Assembly: GCF_035594125.1 (NCBI RefSeq)
Contig: NC_087160.1
Location: forward strand, 26,576,932 to 26,640,931
Direction: 5' to 3'
Source of the DNA: Scylla paramamosain
Taxonomy: Eukaryota; Arthropoda; Malacostraca; Decapoda; Portunidae
Length of the DNA: 64,000 nt
The position numbers and the translations under genes were made by a program. The notes beneath the pieces are model-generated. The model was not told the DNA's origin. It saw only the letters and a program-made list of their open reading frames with translations, and made no database searches. This document shows, piece after piece, positions 12,108 to 27,683 of this stretch. Positions within the stretch are counted from its first letter, which is position 1, and the number at the start of each line of letters is the position of its first letter.

Positions 12108-13479
12108 TGAGGGATGACGTCAAACATGATCGTAACAGTGTTGGAAATTACTGTGTGGATTATTGTACAAGCAATTCCAAGATGCAAGAGATGTGAAAAT
12201 AACCGATAACTTTAGTCAGACCTGGCTACTGAAGAAGGTTGGCTTGCGATAGCATATGGCCGTTGTCGAGTTCGCCATAATGGGACTCGAACCAGTTGTT
12301 TACCTTTTGTTATAGCTGGTAATTACATCTTAAAAAACAAATTAAATCCTCGTGGACCGGTTTGTGGGATGCTGACAATACAAAAACAGCCCGATTTTCA
12401 GAGTTTGATAATTCAGCAGTAAAGCGACATAAGACAAAGTTAAATCAACATATAAACGCACCACAGTTAAGTTTCACTAAGATTCAGAATGAAATTACAA
12501 TCACCTTGATGGCAGAGAATAAAAATTATTAAGCACAAAACTCTAAAATTATAAAAGCAATTGCTATCAAAATAGCACATGTTAATACGTGTTTAATAAT
12601 CCCAAAATAGGTCTGAGGGTTAGAACAATACACAAATACCATTTAACAATAAATCAATACCTCATTGATAATTGTCATGGAAATAGTACAATTTTAAAAC
12701 TCGTCTTTACTTCATCAGACTCTTCTAAAATACACATAAGTGCACAGTAATATGCGTCCATAGTATAGTAGTACAACAATGCCTAGTACCTACACTCAAA
12801 GAGAAAACTCTGTTTGTAACATACATGGTGATTAGGGCCAACAGCGGACGGGGAAGCTCCATCAGAAATAGTTTTTCCAAAAAGTTGTTCTACACAACAA
12901 TAATTCGCCGGTGTCTGCTGGGATCTGCTTCTTATAACCACATTGAAAGGGTAATTTCTATACCAAACATAATGCACAAACTTACCAGCTACCACCATCT
13001 TACCATAAATTGTGAATACACGTTTTGTGTAACTCTGGGTATGCACGTGTGGAGGACTGCTGTTTGACAATATCCTCTTGATTAATGATCAGACCGCTTG
13101 AGAATGTGTAAATATTTTCACCGATATATGTATTCATGTATAAGGTTAACGATTAATGATTCATGGTACATATGTGTTATCGCGTGTGATTATTTTTTTT
13201 TTTTTTAGCTTTTTTCATCTCGGGTATCAGCATCTTAAGCGTCAGGTTGCAACTAGTGTTGCCTAACGCCTTACATTCGCTTTTTCCATTAACAGCTTTC
13301 CTAGCTGGATACACCATTACCTTCCTTCTCAACTATGAACATCTCGGTATGGGTACGCTGGGTCGTGTTACATCCTTGTGTTCTTTGCGCACGTCTTTGT
13401 GAGCTGTGTGCTAACCTGTCACGTAACACTGGCTGGTTGTTACGCCGTATAAGCATATGCGATATGTGAGTAGAATGCG
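12105..13479. other. No gene identified
   Basis: AT-rich. A 95-codon minus-strand frame (12783-13070) overlaps an 80-codon plus-strand frame; neither resembles a known protein. Confidence 0.55.
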
Positions 13480-13650
13480 ATGGTGAAAATAAACACAGGA
13501 AGCACTATTTTGTTTAACTAACGTTTAATTTTGTCTCTTCTTCACAGAGTTGCCTTTTTCACTCACTGAGAAAGGCAACAGGCGGAACGTTAGATAAACC
13601 AAGTACTTCAGCTACATCCCGTGTCTCGTGCTTCCATTTTCCACTCAGTA
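13480..13650. repeat. Imperfect palindrome of about 160 bases
   Basis: Centred near 13565. The core GTTGCCTTTTTC...GAGAAAGGCAAC pairs. Outward, AACTAACGTTTAA faces GGAACGTTAGATAA, and CAGGAAGCACTATT faces CTCGTGCTTCC. The right half (AAAGGCAACAGGCGGAACGT) recalls sequences near Penelope-like element ends, but no coding part is present. Confidence 0.6.
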
Positions 13651-14238
13651 TCACAGTATCGATTTCTTTGTAGTATTTCAACATGTCATTGTAGGATCTT
13701 ATCAAGAAAAAGATTGATACTTTTCGTTACGAAGGGGTTATAGTTCATTTAACCACTCATCTAACACAATTATATCTTATTTACTATATTATGAGTATCT
13801 GATAAGATGATTTAATTAACCTTGGGAGCTGTCTGTAATAAATAATGACTTAAATGCAGTGCTTATATTGTTATTTTATTTCTATTTATTTATATATTTA
13901 TTTATTCTATTTTATTATATTTTATTTTATCTATTTTTATTTATTTATTTATTTTCATTTTTATTTATTTTTTTTTTCTTTTCTTTTTTTGTATTTACTA
14001 TTTTGAGGTGGCATTGCTGGTGCAGAGTCTGATGAAACCTGCTGTTGTCAGTCACACGTCAACACATGAGTGCACTTTCTCAGAAGTGACTTATTATCAC
14101 TGGACGATTTTCTACAACACCAGCGACCGTGTGATGTGTATCTATCCTGTAATCAACTTGTCCAGTCCCCGTCAAAACTACCAATATTAATCAAAACTTT
14201 TTTCTCGCAGCAAATGCATTGGTTACGTAATAACTGCT

Positions 14239-14351
<113 letters not shown>

Positions 14352-14598
14352 GTAAACGACTCAAAATCCAGAAAAAAGCCTAGATTAACGACGAAAAGTG
14401 GTTTATTTCGTTATTACATACGTACTACATTACTGCAGCGCGAAATTATGCCTCTCTCGTACTTTGTTTATTTAATTATGAAACCTACAAACGTAAACTA
14501 CCTTAATGTTGTGTGCATGAATTTACTTTACTGCCACGAGCATGTTTTTTTTTTTTTTTTCTTTTTGGTTAACGTGCTCTGACTGTATAATGCTGGCA

Positions 14599-14600
<2 letters not shown>

Positions 14601-14682
<82 letters not shown>
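14601..14682 (+). repeat. AC microsatellite
   Basis: Uninterrupted AC run of 82 bases, 30 bases after a T run. Confidence 0.97.
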
Positions 14683-14684
<2 letters not shown>

Positions 14685-16810
14685 ATCTGAAGTCTCCAAA
14701 TACTTCTCAGTAATTTCCTTTGCGTCTCCATTTTCCATGACGCTCATTCTTTTTCAGCCTCTTCGAACTTTCCATGGCACACTCACTAGTCTCCTCTCGA
14801 CCCAGATGTCCAGGCTATTTTTCAAGGTATTATCGATCGTTCATGCCTCGCACCCACACTTCAGCATCTTCGGTCGCATTTTCAAACATACTGGCACTGT
14901 ATCTCAACTACCTTTAATAAGTTCTAGTGGATATTATTAGGGTTTTCGTTTGCTTTCATAGCGTTACAGTTTCAGAAGAATTGTGCACCATTAGCGAGAA
15001 AAGAAAAAAAAACATAATAATCTGACTAGTCATCTGTGGCCTTTGAAAATTTTACCAGCAAGACCCCAAAACGCTTCAAATTACGACTCCTTTTTGCATC
15101 GACTTGTTCCTGATTTCTCGATCTCTTGCTAACGTTGACACCACGTGAGTCTATTGTACTCCTGATCTCAGGATACCAGAATACTTAGTTTTCCAAATAG
15201 AAATATCCCGCACCACTTTACTTTAGTACAATCTGTGATTAAAAACAATCATTCTCATTTTGTTTGAGCTTCCTCTGGCTTAGTTCACTTAGATATTCAA
15301 ATGAACGTACTCCGCGCTATCTCACTCTTGCATGATTTGTGGTTAAAAACGAGGGTCCTTATTTTTCTGGAATCAGAACATTTATGTTATCTTGTGAGAT
15401 TCAGACCATTTGTATATAAGTGATATTTACGTAGGGCAAAAATACAATCAATAAAATAGCTGTTTTTACTGCTTTACTTGTTACTAGAACTTGACTGCGA
15501 ATTTTTTTTTTTATGCGATATGGTGTTTTCAGTTATTAAACAGCGCCCTTAAAAGCTTAATGTAACACTGTAATAAAGAAATATTTTAAAGAATGTGTTT
15601 TCATTCACCATTTCAAACTGACAGTAATGTACGCTAAACAGATACTCATTGTGGAACCCAGATGCTTAAGTCGGTTCATGAAACATACAGGATACATACA
15701 GGATACAAAAAAAAAAAAAAAAAACACACGAGGAAACACTGCACCAGAAACAGTTATATCTTGCACTACCGTTGACAAGATCTGACGTCAGATACCTGTT
15801 GGAGGATACATTTTCCCACGCTCCAAGTTCAGTTAATAGTATTTCATGGTTATACTCAAGTCGGAGGAGCCCTAAAGATTCCAGTATCTGAACCGCGCAA
15901 GATAACGATTGAGTACACGTGCAGGGATCCCAACAGATGGCAGCACCTATACCAGAAAAGACTGTTTTATTCATACGTCTCCAATATTCATATCACACTT
16001 TGTCCTCTTACATTTCTCCTCCAAATTGTCATATTTCATTACATACACAATGCTTGCGGAACCATCTCCCTCTCTTTCCTTATCTCGTTATTTATCTGCA
16101 GATTTTCCCATAAGTCTGTAATGCACAGTAACATCAGCAGTTGGTCATGCATTGTTTCAACCCTGCCTCACTCTTCTATATCGCGTCCACATCTAACTGT
16201 CTTCTTTCCAATCCCTCTATGTGGCGGATACAGCTCACAAGGTACGTACGCCATACATCGCTGTCTTGCAGTACACAGCTGAGATGAGTAAATATTTCAA
16301 TGAGGAAAATACGACAAATCTAAATCTTCATTTACAAATATTTGTTCATATAATCCGCTAAGTACATTACATTCTATTATGCATTTAAATCATGTAAACA
16401 CTACTCTACTGGGAACAGTCACAACGCGCTAATTGAATAGATGCCGAAGCCGTGAAGTTAAATGTGGGAATGTTCTCGTGGAAATCCTGCGAGAGCTTCC
16501 ATACATGCCGGTAACTCTTTGGCGGCGAGTACTAAGCAGAAATAAATAAAGGTAGAGATTGTGATGCCGCGTGGCGGTATAATACGCAGGCCTGTTTATA
16601 GCAGGAGCAGGAAGACAAAAGAGTACTTAGGCTAATATACGGGTCACTATTTCTTGCCATTTAGCACAGCAGAGACAGACTAAAGGTAATATACTCATAA
16701 GGGAAACGGCAGCTGCGTTACGCCACTCTGAAGCGTTGGATGAGAAGCTAAATTCTGTAGATTCGAATTACTGAAGTGACTTTATGCTCCATGGGGTTTC
16801 TTCTTTTCTC
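14683..16810. other. No gene seen
   Basis: Unique-looking sequence with short homopolymers; frames of about 100 codons (15666-15974 minus) show no recognisable motif. Confidence 0.55.
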
Positions 16811-16921
16811 CTTCTTCTTCTTCTTCTTCTTCTTCTTCTTCTTCTCATCCTTCTCTTCCTCCTCCTCCTCCTCCTCCTCCTCCTCCTCCTCCTCCTCCTC
16901 CTCCTCCTCCTCCTCCTCCTC
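16811..16921 (+). repeat. CTT then CTC trinucleotide tracts
   Basis: CTT units to about 16845, a short break, then about 21 CTC units. The minus strand is pure purine. Confidence 0.97.
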
Positions 16922-17799
16922 TTTCTTCTTTTCTTTTTGTCTTTCTTTCTCATTATTTCTTCATGTCTTGCAAAGAACATGAGAGGAAGATAATTTGCTT
17001 TGGAGAGTGTCAGTTGAAGGCATAAAGGAACTAGCAGGAGTCGTAAGTAGCTACTGTGGCTCAGTGCACAGAAGGTCCCGCGTTGTACTCGTAATCCCGT
17101 CCAAAGCGGAGTCTGCTGGATATTAACGAAGTTCAGAATATTATGGGCATTTAAGTTGCCCATTGAGTATATCCGTTTTCTATTGCTCTATTGCTCCCTT
17201 GACAGAACAGCTGTATGGGTCGGAGCTTTCCATTACGTACTTTAAACTCTTGTTCAAAGTTCAGTAATCCTCATCGGGGTTTCTTAGGAATGAGTGTGGC
17301 GCATCCTCTCAACAGGACACCCAGGGAAACAAGAGCCCTTATAGTGTGTTTACGTGGTTCTTTTCATTTGCATTTGCTCATTGCTCTCTGCATTTTGTCC
17401 GTCAGAAGATAAATCAATGTCTTTTTCCTCTTAGTAACAAAGTGAAATGAAAAGTAAATGAGTATATGGGATGATGCAGCGTTATGTTATCTGGAGTTAT
17501 CGTGGTGCTTTGCCAGGTCACGTGAGGCAAGCCCGTGTATTGCAGGTCCTTCACTACCGCAGTTTCGTTAATATATTTCTCTTCTCCATTCAAGATAATG
17601 ATCATTGCTTGTAACTGTGCAGAATGTCCGTTGCGCTACATGTACCTGATGTGCATGGCTGACGCATCTTTGTTACAGTGCAAGCAACACAAGAGGATTG
17701 AGCCTGAATACGATTGTACACTAGTATTCTGTTACGTCTCTATGTACAAGAAGGAAATAACGGTTTTTTACGTAAGAGGGGCTCTGTTCAAAGGCTAGA

Positions 17800-18029
17800 G
17801 AAGGGTAAAAAATGCCCATTTTGGTGCCGACACCTAAATAATAGAGCCAAAAAGGATTATCCAAAACAGAAGAATAGAGATGATAGGTGGAAATGGGTAG
17901 ATATATTTACTGCCACGTGTAGCCCTGACGGTGACTTGCAGCTTCCCTTATTTGCTCATGTTCTCACGTATTGGTCAGCTTCATCACAGCGCAGAGAATG
18001 AAAACAATGTGCACTGCTAAATGATAATG

Positions 18030-18083
<54 letters not shown>
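17800..18083 (+). mobile_element. LINE 3' end with TAA tail, plus strand (copy C)
   Basis: Plus-strand peptide KNRDDRWKWVDIFTATCSPDGDLQLPLF corresponds to the end of copies A and B. It is followed about 80 bases later by an AAT/TAA tract (18022-18083) that may derive from the element's 3' tail. Confidence 0.55.
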
Positions 18084-19118
18084 GTTTTCAGTTCATCTTC
18101 TGCTCCCATTCTCTGTGTGTAGTGTTTATACGTACATACATAGCTTCGCTGCTATTCATCTTCCCATCTCATTCTCAGTTGGTCCCTTGATCTCGACCCA
18201 AGAGACACCTTCCAATCTATTGATAGATCCCCTGTCTCTTAACTAGACCACCAGACCAAACCTCTGCAGTATTTAGTAATCATGCAATATGCCAAATCCG
18301 GTCGTTGTATCTGTCTCCCGGCCACACGAATTTCATATCACGGCTAAACAAGGCCTCGAAATGCAAATGTACATAAAGCATTTTCGACTTAGAATTACCT
18401 GTATCTTCACCGCTACCATTATCCGCAGAAACTCGGGCTGCACCCTATAGCTTGTTCATGTTCTCGACTATTGTTTGTTTAATGGTGCATGTTTGGTTCA
18501 AAACAGACGTAGAATAAATTGTAACGTTATCTAGAGACTTCATTGTCCTTCACGCGTGCCCGCCATCACAACAACGCCTCAAGGTCGCAGAAGTGAAGGT
18601 TATGCTATTTACTATTTTATCCACCATCCGTTGTGTTCCTTCGTCAGTGCGCGCTCAGTCAGTGCAACCGAAGGATCGGTCGTCTTGTTCTCGTCCAGCT
18701 TTATAACCAACAGTACGACATTACGTAAGGAACTTTTCATCCATTTGGCTTCGTGGCGCAGTGTTCATTTGTTTATTTCCTGTCCCTATAGGTCCATTTT
18801 GTAGTTACAGTGATGCCAGATGTATGGAAATATCTTATTGTGTGAACATCGCAACACTGTTTTGCAAAAGAAAATGATAAATACTTTGAATGTGTAAAAT
18901 ATAATGCAAACAAAATTCAGAAACGTAACAGTCACAATTGATGGAAGTGGGAATTACAACAGGTGTATACTAGTGATGTATCGGATATCCGCCTCCTCAT
19001 CCGCATCCGCTGAGCATGCACAATGAAAATACTATCCGCATTACTACCCGCATCCGTGTTTTAATATAATATAATAAATGATCCGCCTCCGCCTCTGTCT
19101 CCCCGTTGTGGTTGCCGA

Positions 19119-19121
<3 letters not shown>
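18084..19121. other. No gene seen
   Basis: ATCCGC/TCCGCCTCC repeats at 18975-19095 recur near 20030-20060 and may mark an eroded DNA transposon, but inverted termini were not found. Confidence 0.45.
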
Positions 19122-19166
<45 letters not shown>

Positions 19167-19225
19167 TGTGTGTGTGTAAGGACGAGTTGAAGAGACCAAA
19201 TGAGAGTGTGAAGGATGCTGAAAAA

Positions 19226-19315
<90 letters not shown>
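19122..19315 (+). repeat. TG tract and GA tract
   Basis: TG to 19177 with one T interruption; GA from 19229 to the edge of the second MITE copy. Confidence 0.97.
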
Positions 19316-19318
<3 letters not shown>

Positions 19319-19526
19319 TCAGAAATGCTTTGCTTTTTCACCAATTTTCAAAGACCACATAGATGATTATTCGGGTTCTCAAGACTGTTTCTCCTGTTAA
19401 TAATACAGAAATCTTGTTAATCTGTCACTAGAATCATAGACAAAAAAAAAAACTGAAAACTGTGCAATTTCAATCAAAGCCTATGGAATGTGGTGAAGGT
19501 GCGGCCAAAAGTGTTTCAGAATATGC
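19315..19526. mobile_element. MITE family X, copy 2
   Basis: Same order of blocks as the copy at 3601: ATTCAGAAATGCTTTG, TTTTCAAAGACCACA, GGGTTCTCAAGA, TTTCTCCTGTTAATAATAC, GAAGGTGCGG and AGTGTTTCAGAATATG. Its left end directly abuts the GA tract 19229-19314. Confidence 0.75.
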
Positions 19527-20289
19527 CCCTAAATACTATGGAAAGAGTGAGGGAGAGAGAGCGGTATCATTACTTTGCCCCTTTATCTTGGACAGATAAG
19601 AGGAGAGGAGGTCATAGGGAGAGAGGTTTGAGATAAGACGAAAGAGGAAGGGAGAGGAAAGAAGCACGGGGAGGAAGGGACGTATTGTGGAATAGAAGAC
19701 TGGAAGGGAGTTCGTAACGGGGGAAAGAAAGTACATGGGGCAAGGAAGTGGGGGAAGGGAGAAGAAGGAGGATGTGAGTACGGGGAGAAAGCAGATAGAA
19801 TAAATATAACCAGGAAGGATGAGGAGTGAATGAAGGGAGAGAGAAAGTAGAGGAGATAAGTATTCTCTTTTCCTGTTCCTTATTCTTTTTTGTCCTTTCC
19901 CCATCTACCTCTTCCCACGTCTACTCCTTCCATCTCCTTGCCCCCTGTACTCCCCCTGTACTCATTATATCTAACTTCTTTTTATTTTATGAGAAATTTT
20001 ATGAGGTTTTATGGGAAATGCATATCTGGCTCCGCCTCCGCATCCGCGGTGCTCTAAAATTTAGTATCCGAATGTGAAAATATAAGGCGATGTATTAAAA
20101 AATCATACGGGAAGCAGGCTGACTCCAGCTAAGGGGCCTTTGCAGGATGGGGTGGACTTACTCGTGAAAAAGACGCGGTTTAATAAGGAGAGGATGGAGG
20201 GGAGACGAAATCAATGAGGAATTCCCAATGAAACATTAATCTCATCAGGGAACAAGACGCAGGGGAACGAAGGAGGGTAGGCAGGGGCT

Positions 20290-20348
20290 GGGAAGGGAAG
20301 GGGAGGGGAGGGGAGCGGAGGGGAGGGAAGGGGAGGGGAGGGGAGAGA
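20290..20348 (+). repeat. GGGGA repeat, possible G-quadruplex
   Basis: More than ten runs of three or four Gs separated by single A or GA spacers. A wider purine-rich field covers about 19540-19860. Confidence 0.9.
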
Positions 20349-20634
20349 GTGTCGACAGGGACTCTGGCAGGAAAGGAGAATCGAAGTGTATGAGACATTT
20401 TCAGAACTTTTCACGTATTTTCCAGATTCTTGCATATTGAAGGGTTAAATGAATGAGGCTGAAATACGTAAGTAAAACAGGGAAGCATCATAATTCAAGG
20501 TTATCGGTGCTATAATCTCAGCCTTCCTCGATATTGTACGTATGGCCTTCCATGTCATTGTTTTTTTGTTTTTTTTTACACTCTATCCCTCCCTTGCGTT
20601 GAGGCGACTTAGAGTTCATGAATGAATCAATCAG

Positions 20635-20736
<102 letters not shown>

Positions 20737-21444
20737 TTCAACACTGGGTTACACATAGAGACACGCATACGCCTTTTTTTTTTTCTTTTCCTTTAAGGTA
20801 GCTAACTTTGCTGATACATAATATCGTTGACACATATATTTCAGAACTTAATAGAGATACCAAGAAACTCCCCGAGGGCTGCATGGCCTGGCCGTTTTGT
20901 CGACGGGAACAGAACCTTAGCACAATACGCAAGTGCGAGTCCGGCACGTTTATTTTGGTCAGCCGTAGTCATCCAGTATATTATCACTTTCGCTTACAAC
21001 AGAAATCCGTGTCCTGTTTATTCAATTTCAAACATTTCCCAGTTTTTTTTTTTTCTTTTCTTTTTATGTCTTATGGCATTCCTTCATACTCTTCGAATAG
21101 CGTGAGTTTTTTTTTTTTCCTCTCTCTCTCTCTTTTACTTCCTTTGCACGCAGATGTCACTCAGGACTCACTCAACCGCTGATATACTCAACATTTCACA
21201 GCGAAGGGAATAAACATTTTTCACTCAGGTACCAGGTAATAGTAGCGCGCCACAGGTAAGACGGTCACATTTTTCATTTCAGCGGATTGTTAGTAAAGGT
21301 GGTGAGATTTCCAGGTGTGATATCACAAGCAGCGGTGATTAAATCACTATCGTTACCAATAATTTCCGTACACTATGAAGGCTTTATCATGGTGACTATT
21401 ACAACGTGGCGAGTCATAATCAAGTTCTTTGGCATTTATTCATT

Positions 21445-23097
<1,653 letters not shown>

Positions 23098-23158
<61 letters not shown>
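23098..23158 (+). repeat. GA microsatellite
   Basis: Pure GA run of about 61 bases. Confidence 0.97.
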
Positions 23159-23160
<2 letters not shown>

Positions 23161-23670
23161 TTCTCTATCGTTATCTTTATGTTTAATCGGCAAATCAAAT
23201 TTTCTTTCCATCTCTTAAGTAATGCCGTAATCTGCTACTGATAGCGGTACTTATAGATTACGATTAAGGTCATTACTCTAATAAAAAAAGACAGACCCAG
23301 TATTATAAATAACGCCTTCATATTAATAATTGTCGTATCCAAATTGAATTGTAGAATTGGCACAGAAATAATAAAATAATAGTGACAACACGTAACTGAA
23401 TCATTCACGTACTCAAAATGTCACTAAATGATTCGTAAAGACTCATGTAACCATCCCCGCAATGATGTCACCTTTGGGAAGTGTTGCCTTAACTCTCTCA
23501 TTGCTAGATACATTTCTACCATAAGAAACTGCAACTTCCAAACACCTATTTTTGCACTACGTTGTTTTGGATAGTCTTGAAGATTAGAAAAGATAAAATT
23601 AGCTTCCTGTTCTCTCTTTTTTCCTTTTTGTACGTCCATACAAACCACTTTACTCTGTTCTCAATGGCCC

Positions 23671-23843
23671 GAATTGCTCTCTCACCATGACCATTTTCAA
23701 AGGCTACACAAATGATTAGCCGGGTTCTCAAGAGTGCTTCTTCTTGTTAATCTGTCGCTAGAACCATAAAAACCAGTGTAACTTCTACTAGAACTTTTTG
23801 AATGTAGTGTAAGTGCGGTGCAGAAGTGTTTCATAATATGGCC
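23671..23843. mobile_element. MITE family X, copy 3 (internal deletion)
   Basis: Third copy: CCATTTTCAAAGGCTACACA, GATTAGCCGGGTTCTCAAGA, TTGTTAATCTGTC and GAAGTGTTTCATAATATGG are recognisable. The CTCCTGTTAATAATAC stretch is shortened and the left terminus is eroded. Confidence 0.65.
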
Positions 23844-24202
23844 CAGTGTTTACAAAAGACGACCATATCAGTGAAAGGATTAATACCATGCAAGCTATTG
23901 ACTTCAGTTCTCAAGCACACTCTTTTATTCCCTCGCCAGTCGCACCCTCCCTTCGTGCATAGTGGTGTCTGCATTGACTCCCCAAATCCATCTCGACTCT
24001 TCACATACCCACTATGCTACTGCCGCCAGCTAAGTACAGCATGGTTCATGGAGACTCAGCAAGACATCCTACTATCATCTCGCTAGATAGAGACGCACAC
24101 AGAAGTACATGGTTTATTGGAGGTTCCTGACGGTGATGGTTTGATACCATCCCTCTTGAGGTTTAACACTGAATGCTTGTGTGTAGCCGGAAAGGCGTTT
24201 TC

Positions 24203-24590
<388 letters not shown>

Positions 24591-24769
24591 TTTTTCCTTT
24601 TCGCATGAAGAAAACCGGATAAATGTCCTTCTTTTTCCCACAAAAAAGTCAAACAGATAAGGGTTTTCGACTTTCTACCTTTATTCATTATATACTTTCT
24701 TGATAATTTTCATCACTATTTTTTTTTGTGTCCCTTTTCTAAATTCTCTCATAAGGAACGCTAAGCGTT

Positions 24770-24772
<3 letters not shown>

Positions 24773-24850
<78 letters not shown>

Positions 24851-24970
24851 CGTCGTCCTTGATGGAGAAATTTTGTTTTATGATCGCTTTTGAATTTATT
24901 TATTTGTCAGTTGCTTAATGCGAACTTAACTATGCCCCTCTGCCCTTGAAGCAATTGCAGTATTATTTTC

Positions 24971-25023
<53 letters not shown>

Positions 25024-25028
25024 TGTGT
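24773..25028 (+). repeat. CT and GT microsatellites
   Basis: CT 24773-24847; GT 24972-25028. Confidence 0.95.
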
Positions 25029-25150
25029 AATGGAGTAGAGATGCAATGATGCGTGTGGTGTGTCGGCGGAAAGCTCCCGAGGGACAGGCGATGGTAGCCA
25101 GTTACAGTAACATCAAGAGAGGTGACGTGATCTCTTAGCATCCTTTAAAC

Positions 25151-25154
<4 letters not shown>

Positions 25155-25222
<68 letters not shown>
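25155..25222 (+). repeat. CT microsatellite
   Basis: Pure CT run of 68 bases. Confidence 0.97.
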
Positions 25223-25224
<2 letters not shown>

Positions 25225-25446
25225 TGTTCTCTGAGTATTTTCTACCATTGCTTCCTTAACTGCAGGTCTTTTTTTCTAGTTTTTTTTTTTTTTTTCCATG
25301 CAATATTTTTTCCTCCATTACTCCCGGGCCTGAGCGTCAAAGAATTAGAGGTAAACAGGTAAGCAGATTTATCATCACCTCATATTTATGTGAGGACTCC
25401 CTTCGTGCATTGCTTTCCCAGTCTCATCAACGGATATTATTTGTTT

Positions 25447-25635
25447 CTATTTGAGGAAAACCAAGAAACGTAATATCAAGCTCTTCGGCCCCTCATCTCG
25501 ACGCCTTCCAGCAGCCGCTCTAGTGGAAGTTGTTTGGGTTGTTAGCTCAGAAATTTTACTCGTATTCTCCTGGAGGGAGTTCACCTCTTTAGACTTAGTT
25601 ATTTCCTCCTTAATAGCACTTTGCCGGGCCTTCAC
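25447..25635 (-). CDS. Short open frame of unknown function
   Basis: Sixty-two codons on the minus strand: KARQSAIKEEITKSKEVNS, then ENTSKISELTTQTTSTRAAA and RRRDEGPKSLILRF, a charged, possibly coiled-coil sequence. No recognisable family. It may be a retrotransposon fragment or chance. Confidence 0.2.
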   Translation of the reverse strand: MKARQSAIKEEITKSKEVNSLQENTSKISELTTQTTSTRAAAGRRRDEGPKSLILRFLVFLK

Positions 25636-25687
25636 AATGGGTGGTGTTACAGGAACAGGTCACGTGATGCAATACAGCTGAGAGGCT

Positions 25688-25693
<6 letters not shown>

Positions 25694-25757
<64 letters not shown>
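25694..25757 (+). repeat. CT microsatellite
   Basis: Pure CT run of about 64 bases. Confidence 0.97.
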
Positions 25758-25760
<3 letters not shown>

Positions 25761-26512
25761 TGCTTTCTAACTCGAAGCTAATTGCACAAGTTGAAACAAA
25801 TGTTCGCTAATGTCACTCCCAAACTTTGCATTGTTTTGCACTGGCTCTGAAGTGCCTTTGAAAGTATCTAGCGCGTATGATGAAGACGAAAATAAATCCT
25901 ACTTTGTGGACCAAAAACAGATCGTAACTTTGGACAAAACTGCCAAAACTCTGTAACTCCCCCTGATTCTGTTTTTTTTTTTTTTTTCTCCACCTTGACT
26001 TGTTTTCAGAAAGGAGTATTAAGGCATCCCGAACTTGATTTTCTCAGGTGGACTAAAAATAAAAGTGAATAAAAGGTTATTTAAGAATACTTTTAGGCTT
26101 AACTTTATCTTATCTAAGAGACTGCAGTGCGAGTATAAGTATCTGAAAAGTTGTAGGTGATTAAGAAGGAGAAAAAAAATGTTGAGCAGTGAAAAAAAGT
26201 TGAAAGAGTAAATCACTTCCATTATAAACTCCTCAATGAAGCGAGGGAAGAGATAAGCTTAGGGTAGCTTAGCACTTCTCCTCCCTGCCATTGCTTCAGT
26301 GTTGATCCCAAAACCCAAAGTGTTTTGCATAAAGTTACAACCATCAGGCCCAGCTGTGGTGGCAAGAGCTGACCCACACTCCCTCCTAAGTCCCCCACGC
26401 CGCTCTCCCCGCCTCCCCCGCTAAGCCCTTCCCATCACTCCTGCCTTGTAATCTCTCCATTGGATCACAGACTTCCACCCAAAGCGTCCAATATGTCTTT
26501 TTTTCCTATCGC

Positions 26513-26515
<3 letters not shown>

Positions 26516-26607
<92 letters not shown>

Positions 26608-26692
26608 CCACAAGATAAACACACGGAAGACCCTTTGTGAATGCAATGCTTTTGTGTCTTCATCTGGTAGTCTCTCTTACTCTTGCCTTTGA

Positions 26693-26729
<37 letters not shown>

Positions 26730-26732
26730 GGG
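26516..26732 (+). repeat. CT tract and facing GA/G tract
   Basis: CT 26516-26604 and, after 90 bases, GA 26694-26719 plus about 13 Gs. The two are complementary and could pair. Confidence 0.95.
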
Positions 26733-27401
26733 ATGTAGGGTGTTCGGGCTCACACCAGTATACAAAGAAAGAGATCAAATAGACTGACAGGCAGGTAGAC
26801 AAATAGAAAATCGAGTAAAGAAATCAAATGAGATAATGAATTTGTTTCTAAATTCTGATGTTCTCCATTTTCATTTTTTTTTTTTACATGTGACAGATTT
26901 GTCAGTACAAATCTATGTATTTGCTCGAATCATTAAAAGTGCTTTGCCAACATTTATTTTCTTACATTTAATTAAAACTAGCTATAAATCATCATTTCTG
27001 ATTAATCAAAACCAAACTTCACTATTCATTTGTTTATTTTTTTTCCTGTCGTATTTCTTCCCTTCACACCTCACCCCGTTTCCAATCCTGCAACCAGTGC
27101 GCGGTTTTCTGGTCCCAGGCGAGGCGAGGGGAAGGGTTGGGAAACAAAAACAAAGATAAAAGGCCTCCTTGCCTTCGAGACCCTGCACAAAAGGTCTTTC
27201 TGGGGATGGCATGTTTAGATTTCACCTCACCCCATCCTGCCCCACCCCGCCACGCGCAATCTTTAGCCATCCAGAAAAAGTCCCTCCTACAGTAAAGAAG
27301 AAACGAGGCAGTCTGGGCGGAATGATCGGCAGAGAAGCGTCTTAAGAGCACGCAAGTCTGAACGAGGGACAAAAAAAGCGGCCGTGAAGGAAAGGCAAAC
27401 G

Positions 27402-27450
<49 letters not shown>

Positions 27451-27645
27451 CCTGTTGCCTCGTCCTGCAGACAGACAGTAGTAAATTACATTTTTCTTTC
27501 TTTTTTTTTTTTATACTGTAGCTCGTTTTGCTTTAATACTATAACTAGTATAGAGTAGCGTATAGTTCATTCATGCAGGCTAACTAATATCTAAAAGTAT
27601 GTTGCTAGTTAAAATTCACTCTATTCACTTGTGTACGCGTAGACC

Positions 27646-27683
<38 letters not shown>

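Noticed and set aside
16768..17163. Arg-rich minus-strand frame and Ser/Leu-rich plus-strand frames
   Set aside because: Produced by the CTT/CTC tracts; the rest of the frame has no motif.
26516..26732. Engineered or regulatory hairpin from facing CT and GA tracts
   Set aside because: Both are common microsatellites in this window; their proximity is likely coincidence.
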